Positions 30,132 through 40,161 of a stretch of DNA of 64,000 bases are shown here, piece after piece. The position numbers and the translations under genes were made by a program. The stretch comes from Butyrivibrio sp. (GTDB lineage Bacteria; Bacillota; Clostridia; Lachnospirales; Lachnospiraceae). How positions within the stretch are numbered: the first letter of the stretch is position 1; every line of letters begins with the position of its first letter. Location: the NCBI GenBank assembly GCA_015056655.1, contig SVFV01000007.1, positions 62,001 to 126,000 on the forward strand, read 5' to 3'. The notes under the pieces are model-generated. The model ran no database searches. It was not told the origin of the DNA and saw only the letters and a program-made list of their open reading frames with translations.

Positions 30132-31913
30132 ATGCTGTCGGTTATACTAGTTTGGATTTATGTACTTATAACTACATATATTCTGGGCTTTGCTGCTCTT
30201 CGCCTGATAGTAAATATTCCGTATATGTACACAGCGAAGGGAAAAAAGCAATGCGTATATACGGTTAAATATCATGAAAGTGCCCTTGTTGCCGGCATTA
30301 TCCTGGTTACAGTTTATGCGCAGATGTTTAGCCTTGTAAAGGGAGTAGGACTTGCGGCAAACCTGCTCCTTGTTGCTACTTGCTTTGCTCTGGCACTGGG
30401 CCTTAGGGATGAGCTTTTAAAGAATGTGTCTGGCATCATAAAAAGATTGTCGGATACGAAAGAACTATGGCTGTATTTGGGAGTTTTCCTCTTGATGGCT
30501 TATGGAACATCCCATGGTCTTATGCACTATGATACGGATTTGTATCACGCACAGGCAATAAGGTGGATTGAAGAGTATGGAATTGTAAGGGGGCTTGGCA
30601 ACCTTCATTTAAGACTTGGATATAATAGCGCTTCTTTTGCTTTATCTGCACTATTTAGCATGAGCTTTCTTGGGAAATCACTTCATGTTATGGCAGGATA
30701 TTTTGCTCTTTTACTGGCATGGCAGTGTGTGGATATAGTGAACCTTGTAAGAAGGCGTCATCCGATTCTTTCAGATTTTGTAAGAGTAGTTGCAATATAC
30801 TATCTGTTTACAATATACGATGAGATGGTTTCACCTGCGTCAGATTACTTCATGACAACTATTACGTTGTATATAGTAATTCACTGGCTTGATCTTTATG
30901 CTATTCATGAGAGATCATTTTTGCCACATGCATTACTTAGTCTCACAGCGCTGTATGCAGCTACAATAAAGCTTTCAGCTGCACCATTTGTCTTACTTTC
31001 GATATATCCAATCGCTCGTCTTATCAGGAAAAGAAAAAAGGGTGCGATAAAGCCAATACTGTACTTCGTAATACTTGGCGTAATGATAGCTTTGCCATTT
31101 GTATTTAGAAGTGCTGTGCTTACAGGGTGGCTCGTATATCCATTTACTGGAATAGATTTGCTTAATGTTTCATGGAAAGTTCCCTATGAGCAGGCTGTGG
31201 CAGACGCAAGAGAGATTATTGCTTACGGAAGAGGCTTTACTGATCCTTCCGGATATTATGCCGGTTTATCTGAGTGGCTTCCTTCCTGGATAGGAAATCT
31301 TGGCTTATTTAATAAACTTATGCTTTTACTGGATGTGCTTTGTGTTCCGGTGTTTATTGCCTGCTTCATTTATTACCTGATAGGAGGAGCTGCTAAGAGA
31401 GCAGAGAAAAACAGAGGCGCAGCTAAAGTGTTCCAGTTAAGTCATAGAAAGTCAGTGTCTATCTCTGACTTCCTGTTCGTAGCATCTATATGCTATGCGG
31501 CGCTTTTATACTGGCTGTTTTCCTCACCGCTTGTGAGGTATGGCTGCGTATATCTATGGCTTCCTTGCACAATAATAATTGGAAGATTTGTGATATATAT
31601 TTATGACCATTTCCAGTTTGCAACAAGTAAATGGATATATAAAACAATTGCAGTTGTGATTGTCATGTTTATTGTCTACAAGATGGGATGGTTGATATGG
31701 GATGATATTCCAAGGTTTAGTCCTAAGTATTTTCTCATGCAACAGGATTACAACAGCTACGAGCTTGAAAGTAGAGAAATAGATGGAATTACCTTCTACT
31801 ATCCGACAGAGGGAGACCGGACTGGATATGATCCATTCCCTTCAGCTCCGTCACTGGATGGCTTTAAGCTTTTGGGGAATGAGCTTCGCCAGGGCTTTGC
31901 TCCATCAAGGTAA
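30132..31913 (+). CDS. Large polytopic membrane protein (GT-C-like)
   Basis: 593 aa, many TM segments; start of the surface-glycan locus. Confidence 0.65.
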   Translation: MLSVILVWIYVLITTYILGFAALRLIVNIPYMYTAKGKKQCVYTVKYHESALVAGIILVTVYAQMFSLVKGVGLAANLLLVATCFALALGLRDELLKNVSGIIKRLSDTKELWLYLGVFLLMAYGTSHGLMHYDTDLYHAQAIRWIEEYGIVRGLGNLHLRLGYNSASFALSALFSMSFLGKSLHVMAGYFALLLAWQCVDIVNLVRRRHPILSDFVRVVAIYYLFTIYDEMVSPASDYFMTTITLYIVIHWLDLYAIHERSFLPHALLSLTALYAATIKLSAAPFVLLSIYPIARLIRKRKKGAIKPILYFVILGVMIALPFVFRSAVLTGWLVYPFTGIDLLNVSWKVPYEQAVADAREIIAYGRGFTDPSGYYAGLSEWLPSWIGNLGLFNKLMLLLDVLCVPVFIACFIYYLIGGAAKRAEKNRGAAKVFQLSHRKSVSISDFLFVASICYAALLYWLFSSPLVRYGCVYLWLPCTIIIGRFVIYIYDHFQFATSKWIYKTIAVVIVMFIVYKMGWLIWDDIPRFSPKYFLMQQDYNSYELESREIDGITFYYPTEGDRTGYDPFPSAPSLDGFKLLGNELRQGFAPSR

Positions 31914-32026
31914 AGTGGAAATATTCACATTAATAGGGTAAAATAGAGAGTTGAAATGATATTCAAAGCCTAAGATGCCGAAGTATGCGCATCATTTGGG
32001 CAAATTGCAATGGAGAGTTTTTTGAA

Positions 32027-32968
32027 ATGGAAAAGAATGCAAAGATTTATGTAGCAGGTCATCGTGGAATGGTAGGCTCTGCTATTGTCAGAGAACTTGA
32101 GAAACAGGGCTATACAAATATAGTAACCCGTACACATAAGGAGCTTGATCTTACAAGACAGGACGCTGTAGAAAAGTTTTTTGCTGAGGAGAAGCCTGAG
32201 TATGTATTCCTTGCTGCTGCAAAGGTAGGTGGAATTGAGGCTAACCAGAGCGCACTTGCAGACTTTATGTATGAGAATATGATCCTTGAGATGAATGTTA
32301 TTCATTCAGCATGGAAGAACGGCTGTAAGAAGCTTGAATTCCTTGGCTCATCATGCATTTATCCTCGTCTTGCACCTCAGCCCATGAAGGAGGACTGCCT
32401 TCTTACAAGCGAGCTTGAGAAGACAAACGAGGCATATGCTCTTGCAAAGATTTCAGGTCTTAAATACTGTGAGTATCTTAATAAGCAGTATGGCATGGAC
32501 TATATTTCAGTAATGCCTACAAACCTTTATGGACCAAATGATAACTATCATCCTACTCACTCACATGTTCTTCCGGCTCTTATCCGTCGTTTCCATGAGG
32601 CTAAGGAGCAGAATCTTCCTTTCGTAACATGCTGGGGAGATGGAAGTCCGCTTAGAGAGTTTTTATATGTTGATGACCTTGCTAACCTCTGCGTATTCCT
32701 TATGAATAATTACAGTGGTGATGAGACTGTAAATGCAGGTACTGGTAAAGAGCTTACAATCAAGCAGCTCACAGAGAAGGTTGCAAAGATTGTTGGATAC
32801 GAAGGTGAGATCAGATGGGATCCTTCAAAGCCCAACGGAACACCCAGAAAGCTTCTTGATGTATCTAAGGCAGCAGGTCTTGGCTGGACTTACAAAACAG
32901 AATTGGAAGACGGTATCAGGCTGGCATATGATGACTTCCTGAATAATCCGATGAGAGCGGAGAGATAA
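32027..32968 (+). CDS. fcl: GDP-L-fucose synthase
   Basis: YVAGHRGMVGSAIVRELEKQGY, FLGSSCIYPRLAPQPMKEDCLLT, YALAKISGLKYCEYLNKQYG; start placed at MEKNAKIYV. Confidence 0.95.
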   Translation: MEKNAKIYVAGHRGMVGSAIVRELEKQGYTNIVTRTHKELDLTRQDAVEKFFAEEKPEYVFLAAAKVGGIEANQSALADFMYENMILEMNVIHSAWKNGCKKLEFLGSSCIYPRLAPQPMKEDCLLTSELEKTNEAYALAKISGLKYCEYLNKQYGMDYISVMPTNLYGPNDNYHPTHSHVLPALIRRFHEAKEQNLPFVTCWGDGSPLREFLYVDDLANLCVFLMNNYSGDETVNAGTGKELTIKQLTEKVAKIVGYEGEIRWDPSKPNGTPRKLLDVSKAAGLGWTYKTELEDGIRLAYDDFLNNPMRAER

Positions 32969-32970
32969 TA

Positions 32971-33903
32971 ATGAAGCTGTTAAGCATAATTGTTCCATGC
33001 TATAACGAAGAAGAGAATATCAGGGATTTCTATGATGAACTCATGAAAACTGAGGATTTTTTCAAGGGACATGATGTTGATTTTGAAATACTTTATGTAA
33101 ATGATGGATCAAAGGATGGAACTGTTCCTGAGGTAAAGAAGCTTCATGAGGAGGATGAAAGGGTACACCTTATCAACTTCTCAAGGAACTTCGGAAAAGA
33201 GGCAGCAATCTACGCAGGACTTCAGAAGTCCAAGGGAGATTTTGTTGTTATGCTGGACTGCGATCTTCAGGATCCGCCGGCTCTTCTTCCAGAAATGTAT
33301 GGCTACATCGTAAATGAAGGCTACGATTCTGTAGCAACCAGAAGAGTGACAAGAAAGGGTGAGCCGCCAATCAGATCATTCTTTGCGCGCAGATTTTACA
33401 GCCTTATCAATAAGATGTCACGCACTGAAATTGTTGATGGTGCAAGAGATTACAGACTTATGACCAGACAGTTTGTGGATGCAATCCTGTCAATGGAGGA
33501 ATATAACAGATTCTCCAAGGGTATCTTTGGATGGGTTGGATTTACCACAAAATGGCTTGAGTATGAGAATATCGAGAGAAAGAAGGGCGAGACAAAGTGG
33601 TCCTTCTGGAAGCTTTTTGTTTATGCACTCGATGGAATAACAGCCTTTTCAACAGTTCCGCTTGCTGTAGCATCGGTTCTTGGAGTTGTTTTCTGTATCC
33701 TTGCTGTAATACTTATTATTGTGACAATTATCAGGAAGATTGTATTTGGAGATTCTACAAGTGGATGGCCGTCTCTTGTCTGCATAATCAGTCTTGTGAG
33801 CGGAGTACAGCTTTTCTGCCTTGGTATTGTTGGACAGTATCTTAGCAAGACTTACCTTGAGGTAAAGCGCAGACCTATCTACATCGTTAAGGAAGAGCTT
33901 TGA
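32971..33903 (+). CDS. GtrB/DPM1-type GT2 with two C-terminal TM segments
   Basis: SIIVPCYNEEENI, MLDCDLQDPPALLPEM, C-terminal TM pair. Confidence 0.9.
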   Translation: MKLLSIIVPCYNEEENIRDFYDELMKTEDFFKGHDVDFEILYVNDGSKDGTVPEVKKLHEEDERVHLINFSRNFGKEAAIYAGLQKSKGDFVVMLDCDLQDPPALLPEMYGYIVNEGYDSVATRRVTRKGEPPIRSFFARRFYSLINKMSRTEIVDGARDYRLMTRQFVDAILSMEEYNRFSKGIFGWVGFTTKWLEYENIERKKGETKWSFWKLFVYALDGITAFSTVPLAVASVLGVVFCILAVILIIVTIIRKIVFGDSTSGWPSLVCIISLVSGVQLFCLGIVGQYLSKTYLEVKRRPIYIVKEEL

Positions 33904-34673
33904 TGGTAATGGAAAAGCGTCAGGATAATTTGATAAGTATCATTGTTCCTGTGTACAAGGCTATGGATTATATAGGCTGTACGATTAAGAACGTGCAAGA
34001 GCAGACTTACAGGGATTTTGAGCTGATATTGGTTGATGATGCATCCCCTGATGATTCTTACAAGATAATTGAGGAAATGGCCCGGCATGATGACAGGATC
34101 AGACTTATCCGCAAGGAAAAGAATGAAGGGGCAGCCTCAGCCAGGAATACTGGCATAGATGCATCGAGAGGACGCTATATAGCATTTCTTGATGCAGATG
34201 ATGTATGGAAAAAAGATAAGCTTGAAAAAGAGCTTTCATTTATGCATAAAAAGGATGCAGGCTTTGTATTTACTTCCTATGAGTTTGGTGATGAGGATGC
34301 TAATCCCACAGGCAAGCTCGTAAGGGTACCTGAGACACTGCGCTACAGGCAGGCTTTATCAAGAACCATAATTTTTACTTCTACGGTACTAATTGACTTA
34401 GAGAAAGTAGATATAAATCTTGTACACATGCCGCTTATTGAGAGCGAGGATACAGCCACCTGGTGGACTATCCTTATGAATGGAATAGTTGCCTATGGAC
34501 TTGATGAGGTTCTGGTTGTATATAGGAGACCTGCCAAATCACTTTCATCTAATAAGTTTAAGGCAGTGAAGAGAATTTGGGGATTATATAGGAAAATAGC
34601 AAAGCTATCGCCTGTGGCAAGTGTAGTACACCTTCTGGCTTGGGGAGTCAGGGCAACTATGCGCAGGTTATAA
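33900..34673 (+). CDS. GT2 family glycosyltransferase
   Basis: SIIVPVYKAMDYIGCTIKNVQEQTYRDFELILVDDASPDDS; YIAFLDADDVWKKDKLE. Confidence 0.9.
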   Translation: MMVMEKRQDNLISIIVPVYKAMDYIGCTIKNVQEQTYRDFELILVDDASPDDSYKIIEEMARHDDRIRLIRKEKNEGAASARNTGIDASRGRYIAFLDADDVWKKDKLEKELSFMHKKDAGFVFTSYEFGDEDANPTGKLVRVPETLRYRQALSRTIIFTSTVLIDLEKVDINLVHMPLIESEDTATWWTILMNGIVAYGLDEVLVVYRRPAKSLSSNKFKAVKRIWGLYRKIAKLSPVASVVHLLAWGVRATMRRL

Positions 34674-34737
34674 AGTTTTTTCAAAGCAATGGGCTTTGGG
34701 GTGAGGATATCTGATATCCCGCAAAAAGGATTATTGT

Positions 34738-36192
34738 ATGAAACAGGTTGAATCTATAAAAAGAGTATTTGTATTATTTATAGGACTTGTGGGTCTTGCC
34801 ATGCAGACTGCGGTTTATGCAGTTTTCTGGTTTAAGGTCTACTATCCGATCGTTAACGCACCCAGAATCAGTGCCCAGGGATTTTTGCTTGGTAATGGTC
34901 TTAAGCTGTATTTCCGTGGACATGTACTGGTAATTGCAATTTATTTCTTCATGTTATTGTTCTTTTCGAACACTTACGGTGGCTTGAAAATCGGATATCT
35001 GAAATCCATGGATATCTTTCTTTCACAGATTTTCTCAGTTGCCGTAGTGAACGTTCTGTCTTATTTCCAGATTTCACTTATGAGTAACGGACTGGTTGCT
35101 GCCTATCCGATGATTGAGATTACTGTCATTGAGCTGATACTTGCCTTTTTGTGGGCTGTGGCATCTAACTGGTTATATCGATCAATATTCCCGGCAAGGC
35201 AGATGCTCCTTATAAGTGGGGAGTATCCTGTTGATGACATCTTAAGAAAATTTAATTCAAGAAAAGACAGATATAATATTGTAAAATGCATGAATATCTC
35301 TGAGGGAATTGAGAAGATAGAAGAGGAAGCTCTCCTTAGATATGATGCTGTTGTTATCTGGGATATACCTACAAAGGACAGAAATAATCTTCTTAAGTTT
35401 TTGTATGCGCATTCTATAAGAGTATATCTTATGCCTAAGATCACGGATGTACTTGTAAAGGGTTCAACACAGATGCACCTTTTTGACACACCGGTATTGC
35501 TTTTGAGAGAGTATTACCTCAAGGTGGAAGAGAGGGCTATAAAGAGGCTTATAGATGTTGTTTGCGCTCTTATACTCAGTATATTTTTTTCACCTATTAT
35601 GCTTATTACAGCTATCATCATTAAGCTCTACGATGGTGGCCCTGTCCTTTATAAGCAGATAAGATGCACTGAGAATGAGAGAGAATTTAAGATTATGAAA
35701 TTCAGGAGCATGAGAGTTGATGCTGAGAAGGATGGAGTTGCAAGACTTGCAACCAAAAATGATTCCAGAATCACTCCCATTGGTAAGTTCATCAGAGCAG
35801 TTAGAATCGATGAGCTCCCGCAGCTCTTTAACATACTTAAGGGTGATATGTCCTTCATAGGACCACGCCCTGAGAGACCTGAAATTATTAAGCAGTACAT
35901 GGAGACAATGCCCGAGTTTGCTTTCAGAATGAAGGTTAAGGCAGGACTTGCAGGATATGCTCAGGTTTATGGAAAATACAACACAACACCTTACGATAAG
36001 TTAAAGCTGGATCTTGCATATATTGAGAACTATTCAGTCTGGCTTGACTTTAAGCTTATGCTTTTAACACTCAAGATATTATTTACACCTGATGCTACTG
36101 AAGGTGTTGAGGAAACACAGATCACTGCGATGAAGATAGAAAGTGATGACGACTTCGGAGGAGAAGATGGCAAGGAAACGGAAAAGTTATGA
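34738..36192 (+). CDS. Polyprenyl-phosphate sugar-1-phosphate transferase (WbaP-like)
   Basis: TM segments plus C-terminal KRLIDVVCALILSIFFSPIM, DGGPVLYKQIRCTENEREFKIMKFRSMR, IDELPQLFNILKGDMSFIGPRPERPE. Confidence 0.93.
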   Translation: MKQVESIKRVFVLFIGLVGLAMQTAVYAVFWFKVYYPIVNAPRISAQGFLLGNGLKLYFRGHVLVIAIYFFMLLFFSNTYGGLKIGYLKSMDIFLSQIFSVAVVNVLSYFQISLMSNGLVAAYPMIEITVIELILAFLWAVASNWLYRSIFPARQMLLISGEYPVDDILRKFNSRKDRYNIVKCMNISEGIEKIEEEALLRYDAVVIWDIPTKDRNNLLKFLYAHSIRVYLMPKITDVLVKGSTQMHLFDTPVLLLREYYLKVEERAIKRLIDVVCALILSIFFSPIMLITAIIIKLYDGGPVLYKQIRCTENEREFKIMKFRSMRVDAEKDGVARLATKNDSRITPIGKFIRAVRIDELPQLFNILKGDMSFIGPRPERPEIIKQYMETMPEFAFRMKVKAGLAGYAQVYGKYNTTPYDKLKLDLAYIENYSVWLDFKLMLLTLKILFTPDATEGVEETQITAMKIESDDDFGGEDGKETEKL

Positions 36193-37267
36193 TAGTGAGA
36201 TCGTAAATATCCGGGCTTTTTATTTGAAACTGCTGCAAAAGATATGGATCATTCCTGTAGCTTTGGTGGTAGGAGCAGTTATTGGCGGACTTTTGTACTA
36301 CCTGACAAATGTGGTATATGGTCCTGCGAGAAAATATGAATCAACATCCACTTTGTATATTGATTTTGCCTATGATGAAAACAAGGGCACGCAGGTGGAT
36401 TATTACAATGCCTTCACATGGAATATTCTTCTTAAGACAGATGAGCTCTCAGATGTCATTGAGACTAATCTGAGAAAGGCTGGCATTACAGAAGCAGAGA
36501 TTTCTAAGGAGGAGGCGATCGCTTCTCTTAATCTGGATATTCCTTCTGATGTAAGAGTAATGCTACTTACAGCAGAGAATACAGATATCAGGCTGTGCTC
36601 TGTGCTTATGGATGCAGCCAACAAGGCTCTTGTTTCCTATGGCGAAACCAATAAAGCCTTCGAGCAGATTAAAGTATTGGGAGTTAAGGATCCTAAGCTT
36701 CAGGTGAAAGCAGATAAACTAAAGACAGCAGCTGCTTTAGGTGCTGTATGTATGCTTGTATTTTCTGTTTTAGTTCTCCTGATGCTGGAAGCAATGGATG
36801 ATGCAATCTATGTTCCAGAGGATGCTGAGAAAAGGTATCAGCTTCCGGTCATGGGAGTTATGACTTCAGCTGGTAAAGAGGAGCCTACTTATTTTAGAAA
36901 TGAGATACTCTCCGTATTTAAGTCTTATGCATCAGAGACTAAGAAGGTAGCAGTTTTTTCTGTGGACGATAAGAATGGCCCTGAGACTGCCAAGGCAGAG
37001 GCAGAGAGACTTTCTGAAATCCTGGGAAGCATGGAGGAGAAAAAGAATATAGAATTCATTCCTCTTACAGTTCCGGGAAATGATCCAGAGTCAGCAGAAA
37101 AGGTAAAGACAATGGATGGCGCGATTTTGATGATCGCACACAGAAAGAGAAACGGAGCAATGACAGAGCATCTTATTTCCATGTTGAAAAAGCTTGGATG
37201 TCCTGTGGACGGAATAGTTTTGACGAATGTGGATGATAGATTTTTAAAGAGATATCTGGGGCTTTAA
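36167..37267 (+). CDS. Wzz-type chain-length determinant with degenerate BY-kinase-like C-terminal domain
   Basis: Two TM segments flanking a Wzz-like loop; C-terminal VAVFSVDDKNGPETAKAEAERLSEIL without Walker A; overlaps the upstream CDS by 26 bp. Confidence 0.75.
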   Translation: MARKRKSYDSEIVNIRAFYLKLLQKIWIIPVALVVGAVIGGLLYYLTNVVYGPARKYESTSTLYIDFAYDENKGTQVDYYNAFTWNILLKTDELSDVIETNLRKAGITEAEISKEEAIASLNLDIPSDVRVMLLTAENTDIRLCSVLMDAANKALVSYGETNKAFEQIKVLGVKDPKLQVKADKLKTAAALGAVCMLVFSVLVLLMLEAMDDAIYVPEDAEKRYQLPVMGVMTSAGKEEPTYFRNEILSVFKSYASETKKVAVFSVDDKNGPETAKAEAERLSEILGSMEEKKNIEFIPLTVPGNDPESAEKVKTMDGAILMIAHRKRNGAMTEHLISMLKKLGCPVDGIVLTNVDDRFLKRYLGL

Positions 37268-37268
37268 T

Positions 37269-38075
37269 ATGACAAGGATTCAATTACTGGTAGCAGCTGT
37301 ATCACAGGATACGGGTGCACTGCCACAAAAAATGAATATACAGTCCGATGCCATAATAGTTAACCAGAAAATGGCGTATTCCTTTGAGCAAAAGGATTTT
37401 AACGGCAACGAGATAAGGATTTTTAACTGTGATGAAAAAGGCGTCGGGCTTTCAAGAAACCTTGCGCTTTTAAGGGCGGATCACGAGCTTGTTCAGTTTT
37501 GTGATGAGGATATAGTGCTGGATGACGGATATACAGCACTGGTTATGAAGGAATTTGATGATCATCCCGAAGCGGATATGATCATGTTTAATGTTAAGGC
37601 ATCTGAGGGGCGAGTTACTTACCATAATACAGATTTTGCAAAGGTTGGTTACCTTAATTACGGACGCTATCCTGCTTATGCGATTGCTGCAAGGAGAGAG
37701 AGACTCCATGAGGCAGGAGTTACCTTTTCGCTTCTTTTTGGAGGCGGAGCAAAATATAGCAATGGTGAGGACTCGCTTTTTATAAAGGATTGCCTGGATA
37801 AAGGACTTAGAATCTACAGGTCACCGGTTGAGATTGGTCATGAGATTGTAGAGAGACCATCCACCTGGTTTGATGGCTTTAATGATAAGTTCTTTTTTGA
37901 CAGAGGTGTTTTATATCATTTCCTATATGGAAAGCTGGCCGTTCCCATGTGCCTTAGATTCCTTCTTAAGCACAAGGAAGAGGTATGTAGCCAGATGCCT
38001 GTAAGCAAAGGCTTTGCCATAATGAAAAAAGGGGTGCATAGCGTCAGTATGCAGAACATAGGCAAGGAGGGCTGA
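37269..38075 (+). CDS. Atypical GT2-like glycosyltransferase
   Basis: KGVGLSRNLALLRADHELVQFCDEDIVLDDGY resembles the GT-A DxD region; shortened N-terminus. Confidence 0.65.
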   Translation: MTRIQLLVAAVSQDTGALPQKMNIQSDAIIVNQKMAYSFEQKDFNGNEIRIFNCDEKGVGLSRNLALLRADHELVQFCDEDIVLDDGYTALVMKEFDDHPEADMIMFNVKASEGRVTYHNTDFAKVGYLNYGRYPAYAIAARRERLHEAGVTFSLLFGGGAKYSNGEDSLFIKDCLDKGLRIYRSPVEIGHEIVERPSTWFDGFNDKFFFDRGVLYHFLYGKLAVPMCLRFLLKHKEEVCSQMPVSKGFAIMKKGVHSVSMQNIGKEG

Positions 38076-38083
38076 GAGGTACT

Positions 38084-39247
38084 ATGCTGGTCTATCTTTT
38101 GCTTACACTTACAGTTCTTCTGATTGCTCTTAACGTAAAGAGCAGACAACAGGAGTGTGTGGCAGGTGTAAGTGGTGATTACAATTACATATACAGAGGT
38201 ATTACTAGAGAAAGACTAAAGAGTAGTGTAGGAATCTTTGCCATATTCGTATTGCTGACAGGAGTATCCTCCATAAGACTCAATGTGGGAAATGACTACA
38301 GCAATTATGTAGAGTTCATGCACAGAGCCTTTAGTGGTGCAATCGTTCCTACTGAACCGGGATTTAATTACCTGACAATACTTATTTATAAGATCTCAGG
38401 CTTTGAGAATTATGTGGCAGTCTTCTTTGTTTTCGCAGCAGCAACAGTTTTCTTTTTCCTTGCTGCAATCAGGAAAAGATCAGAAGACTTCTGGATGTCA
38501 TTTATGATGTTCATGCTGCTTGGTTATTATTTCCAGTCGATCAGTACAGTGAGATGGTACCTTGCACTCTCTATTGCTATTTTTTCAGCATATTATTGCA
38601 TTGAGAGGGACTGGCCAAAGTTCGTACTTCTGGTACTTGTTGGAGCATTGTTTCATAAGTCACTGCTTGTGGTGCTGGTGCTTTATCCCATGGCATGCAT
38701 TAAGTGGAGAAGATGGATGCTTGGCGCACTTGGAATAATGTGTCTTTCAACATTGTTCTTAAAGGACTTTTATTTGCAGGTGGCAATTAAGTTATATCCG
38801 TCCTACGCAGGAACTGAGTACTTAAATACCACAGGACTTAGCAAGGTCAATATCATAAGATGTCTTGCGGTTGCTGCCTTTGGAATTTATGTACTTAGAA
38901 AGGATATTACAAAGGACAGAGAGTTTACCTTTTACTTTTACTGCAATATATTTGCATTTCTCTTGTACACCTTCGGTTCCTTTATTCCGACGGTGTCCAG
39001 AATTGCATATTATCTGACCGTAACACATCTTTTCTATATACCCATGCTTATTAACAGGGTTGATGAAAAAATGTTTATAAGGACAAATATCAGAACTGTG
39101 TTAAAGGTCGTTACAGTAGCTATATGCGTAGTTTACTTTATAGGCTACATGAGAGGCGCAGGAAATGACGGAGTCAGGATATTGCCTTACGAGACAATCT
39201 TCTTCCATGAACTTCCGGCTACACTTTCAGAGAGAGGCTTCGGCTGA
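38084..39247 (+). CDS. EpsG-family membrane protein (putative Wzy-like polymerase)
   Basis: Polytopic; RLNVGNDYSNYVEF and TVRWYLALSIAIFSAYYC motifs of EpsG-type proteins. Confidence 0.85.
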   Translation: MLVYLLLTLTVLLIALNVKSRQQECVAGVSGDYNYIYRGITRERLKSSVGIFAIFVLLTGVSSIRLNVGNDYSNYVEFMHRAFSGAIVPTEPGFNYLTILIYKISGFENYVAVFFVFAAATVFFFLAAIRKRSEDFWMSFMMFMLLGYYFQSISTVRWYLALSIAIFSAYYCIERDWPKFVLLVLVGALFHKSLLVVLVLYPMACIKWRRWMLGALGIMCLSTLFLKDFYLQVAIKLYPSYAGTEYLNTTGLSKVNIIRCLAVAAFGIYVLRKDITKDREFTFYFYCNIFAFLLYTFGSFIPTVSRIAYYLTVTHLFYIPMLINRVDEKMFIRTNIRTVLKVVTVAICVVYFIGYMRGAGNDGVRILPYETIFFHELPATLSERGFG

Positions 39248-39258
39248 CAGGTGACATA

Positions 39259-40146
39259 ATGAATAAAGCTTTTTTTACAATAATAGTAGTTTCATATAAT
39301 CCGGGAGAAGACCTGGATAAGACCATCGACAGTATTCGCAGACAGACCTTCAAGAATTATCGAATCCTTATTAAGGATGGAGGCTCAACAGACGGTTCTC
39401 TGGAGAGAGTTGCTGCCCTTTATGGGATAGATTCCACTGGGAAATCCGCTGATGGAAAGTGCACCATAATCAGGGGTAAGGATTATGGCATCTATGATGC
39501 CATGAATATAGCTGTGGGTGAGCTTAAAAAAGAGAACGATAATGAGAATGCTGTTCTTGGCAGGCCTGGCTTTGTGTACTTTTTGAACTGTGGTGATGTT
39601 TTCTCCGGAAATCAGGTACTCCAGAAGGTCTATGAGAAGATAACTGAAAATGAAGGCATTCATGGAACTACACTTCCAACTATTTACTACGGCGACATTT
39701 ATGAGATGCAGACAATGCAGAGGGTATCTTCTGTTCCCAAGATAAATGATTTTGCCTGCTACAGAAATGTGCCTTCACATCAGGCATGCTTCTATGATGA
39801 GAGACTCATGTACAGATATGCTTTTGACACTGTCTGGAAGGTGAGAGCTGATTATGAGCACTTCCTCAGATGCTTCTATGTGGAGAAAGCCCAGACTGTT
39901 TACATGGAGCTTCTGATTGCAGACTACGAGGGCGGAGGATTTTCAGAAACTCGTGAAAACAGGAAGATATCAGAGACAGAGAGACAGCAGATAATTCATC
40001 TTTATCTTAGCAAGTCAAAGATTCAGAAATACGATTTTATAAGAGCAGCTACTTTGGCATCCTTCAGGACGAAACTGGCACAGAATCCAAAAACCGCAGG
40101 TGCTTACAACAAGCTGAAGAGCTTTATCTACAGTAAGCGTAAATAA
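39259..40146 (+). CDS. GT2 family glycosyltransferase
   Basis: FTIIVVSYNPGEDLDKTIDSIRRQTFKNYRILIKDGGSTDGS; DYGIYDAMNIAV. Confidence 0.9.
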   Translation: MNKAFFTIIVVSYNPGEDLDKTIDSIRRQTFKNYRILIKDGGSTDGSLERVAALYGIDSTGKSADGKCTIIRGKDYGIYDAMNIAVGELKKENDNENAVLGRPGFVYFLNCGDVFSGNQVLQKVYEKITENEGIHGTTLPTIYYGDIYEMQTMQRVSSVPKINDFACYRNVPSHQACFYDERLMYRYAFDTVWKVRADYEHFLRCFYVEKAQTVYMELLIADYEGGGFSETRENRKISETERQQIIHLYLSKSKIQKYDFIRAATLASFRTKLAQNPKTAGAYNKLKSFIYSKRK

Positions 40147-40161
40147 GAATGGAGTTTGGGT

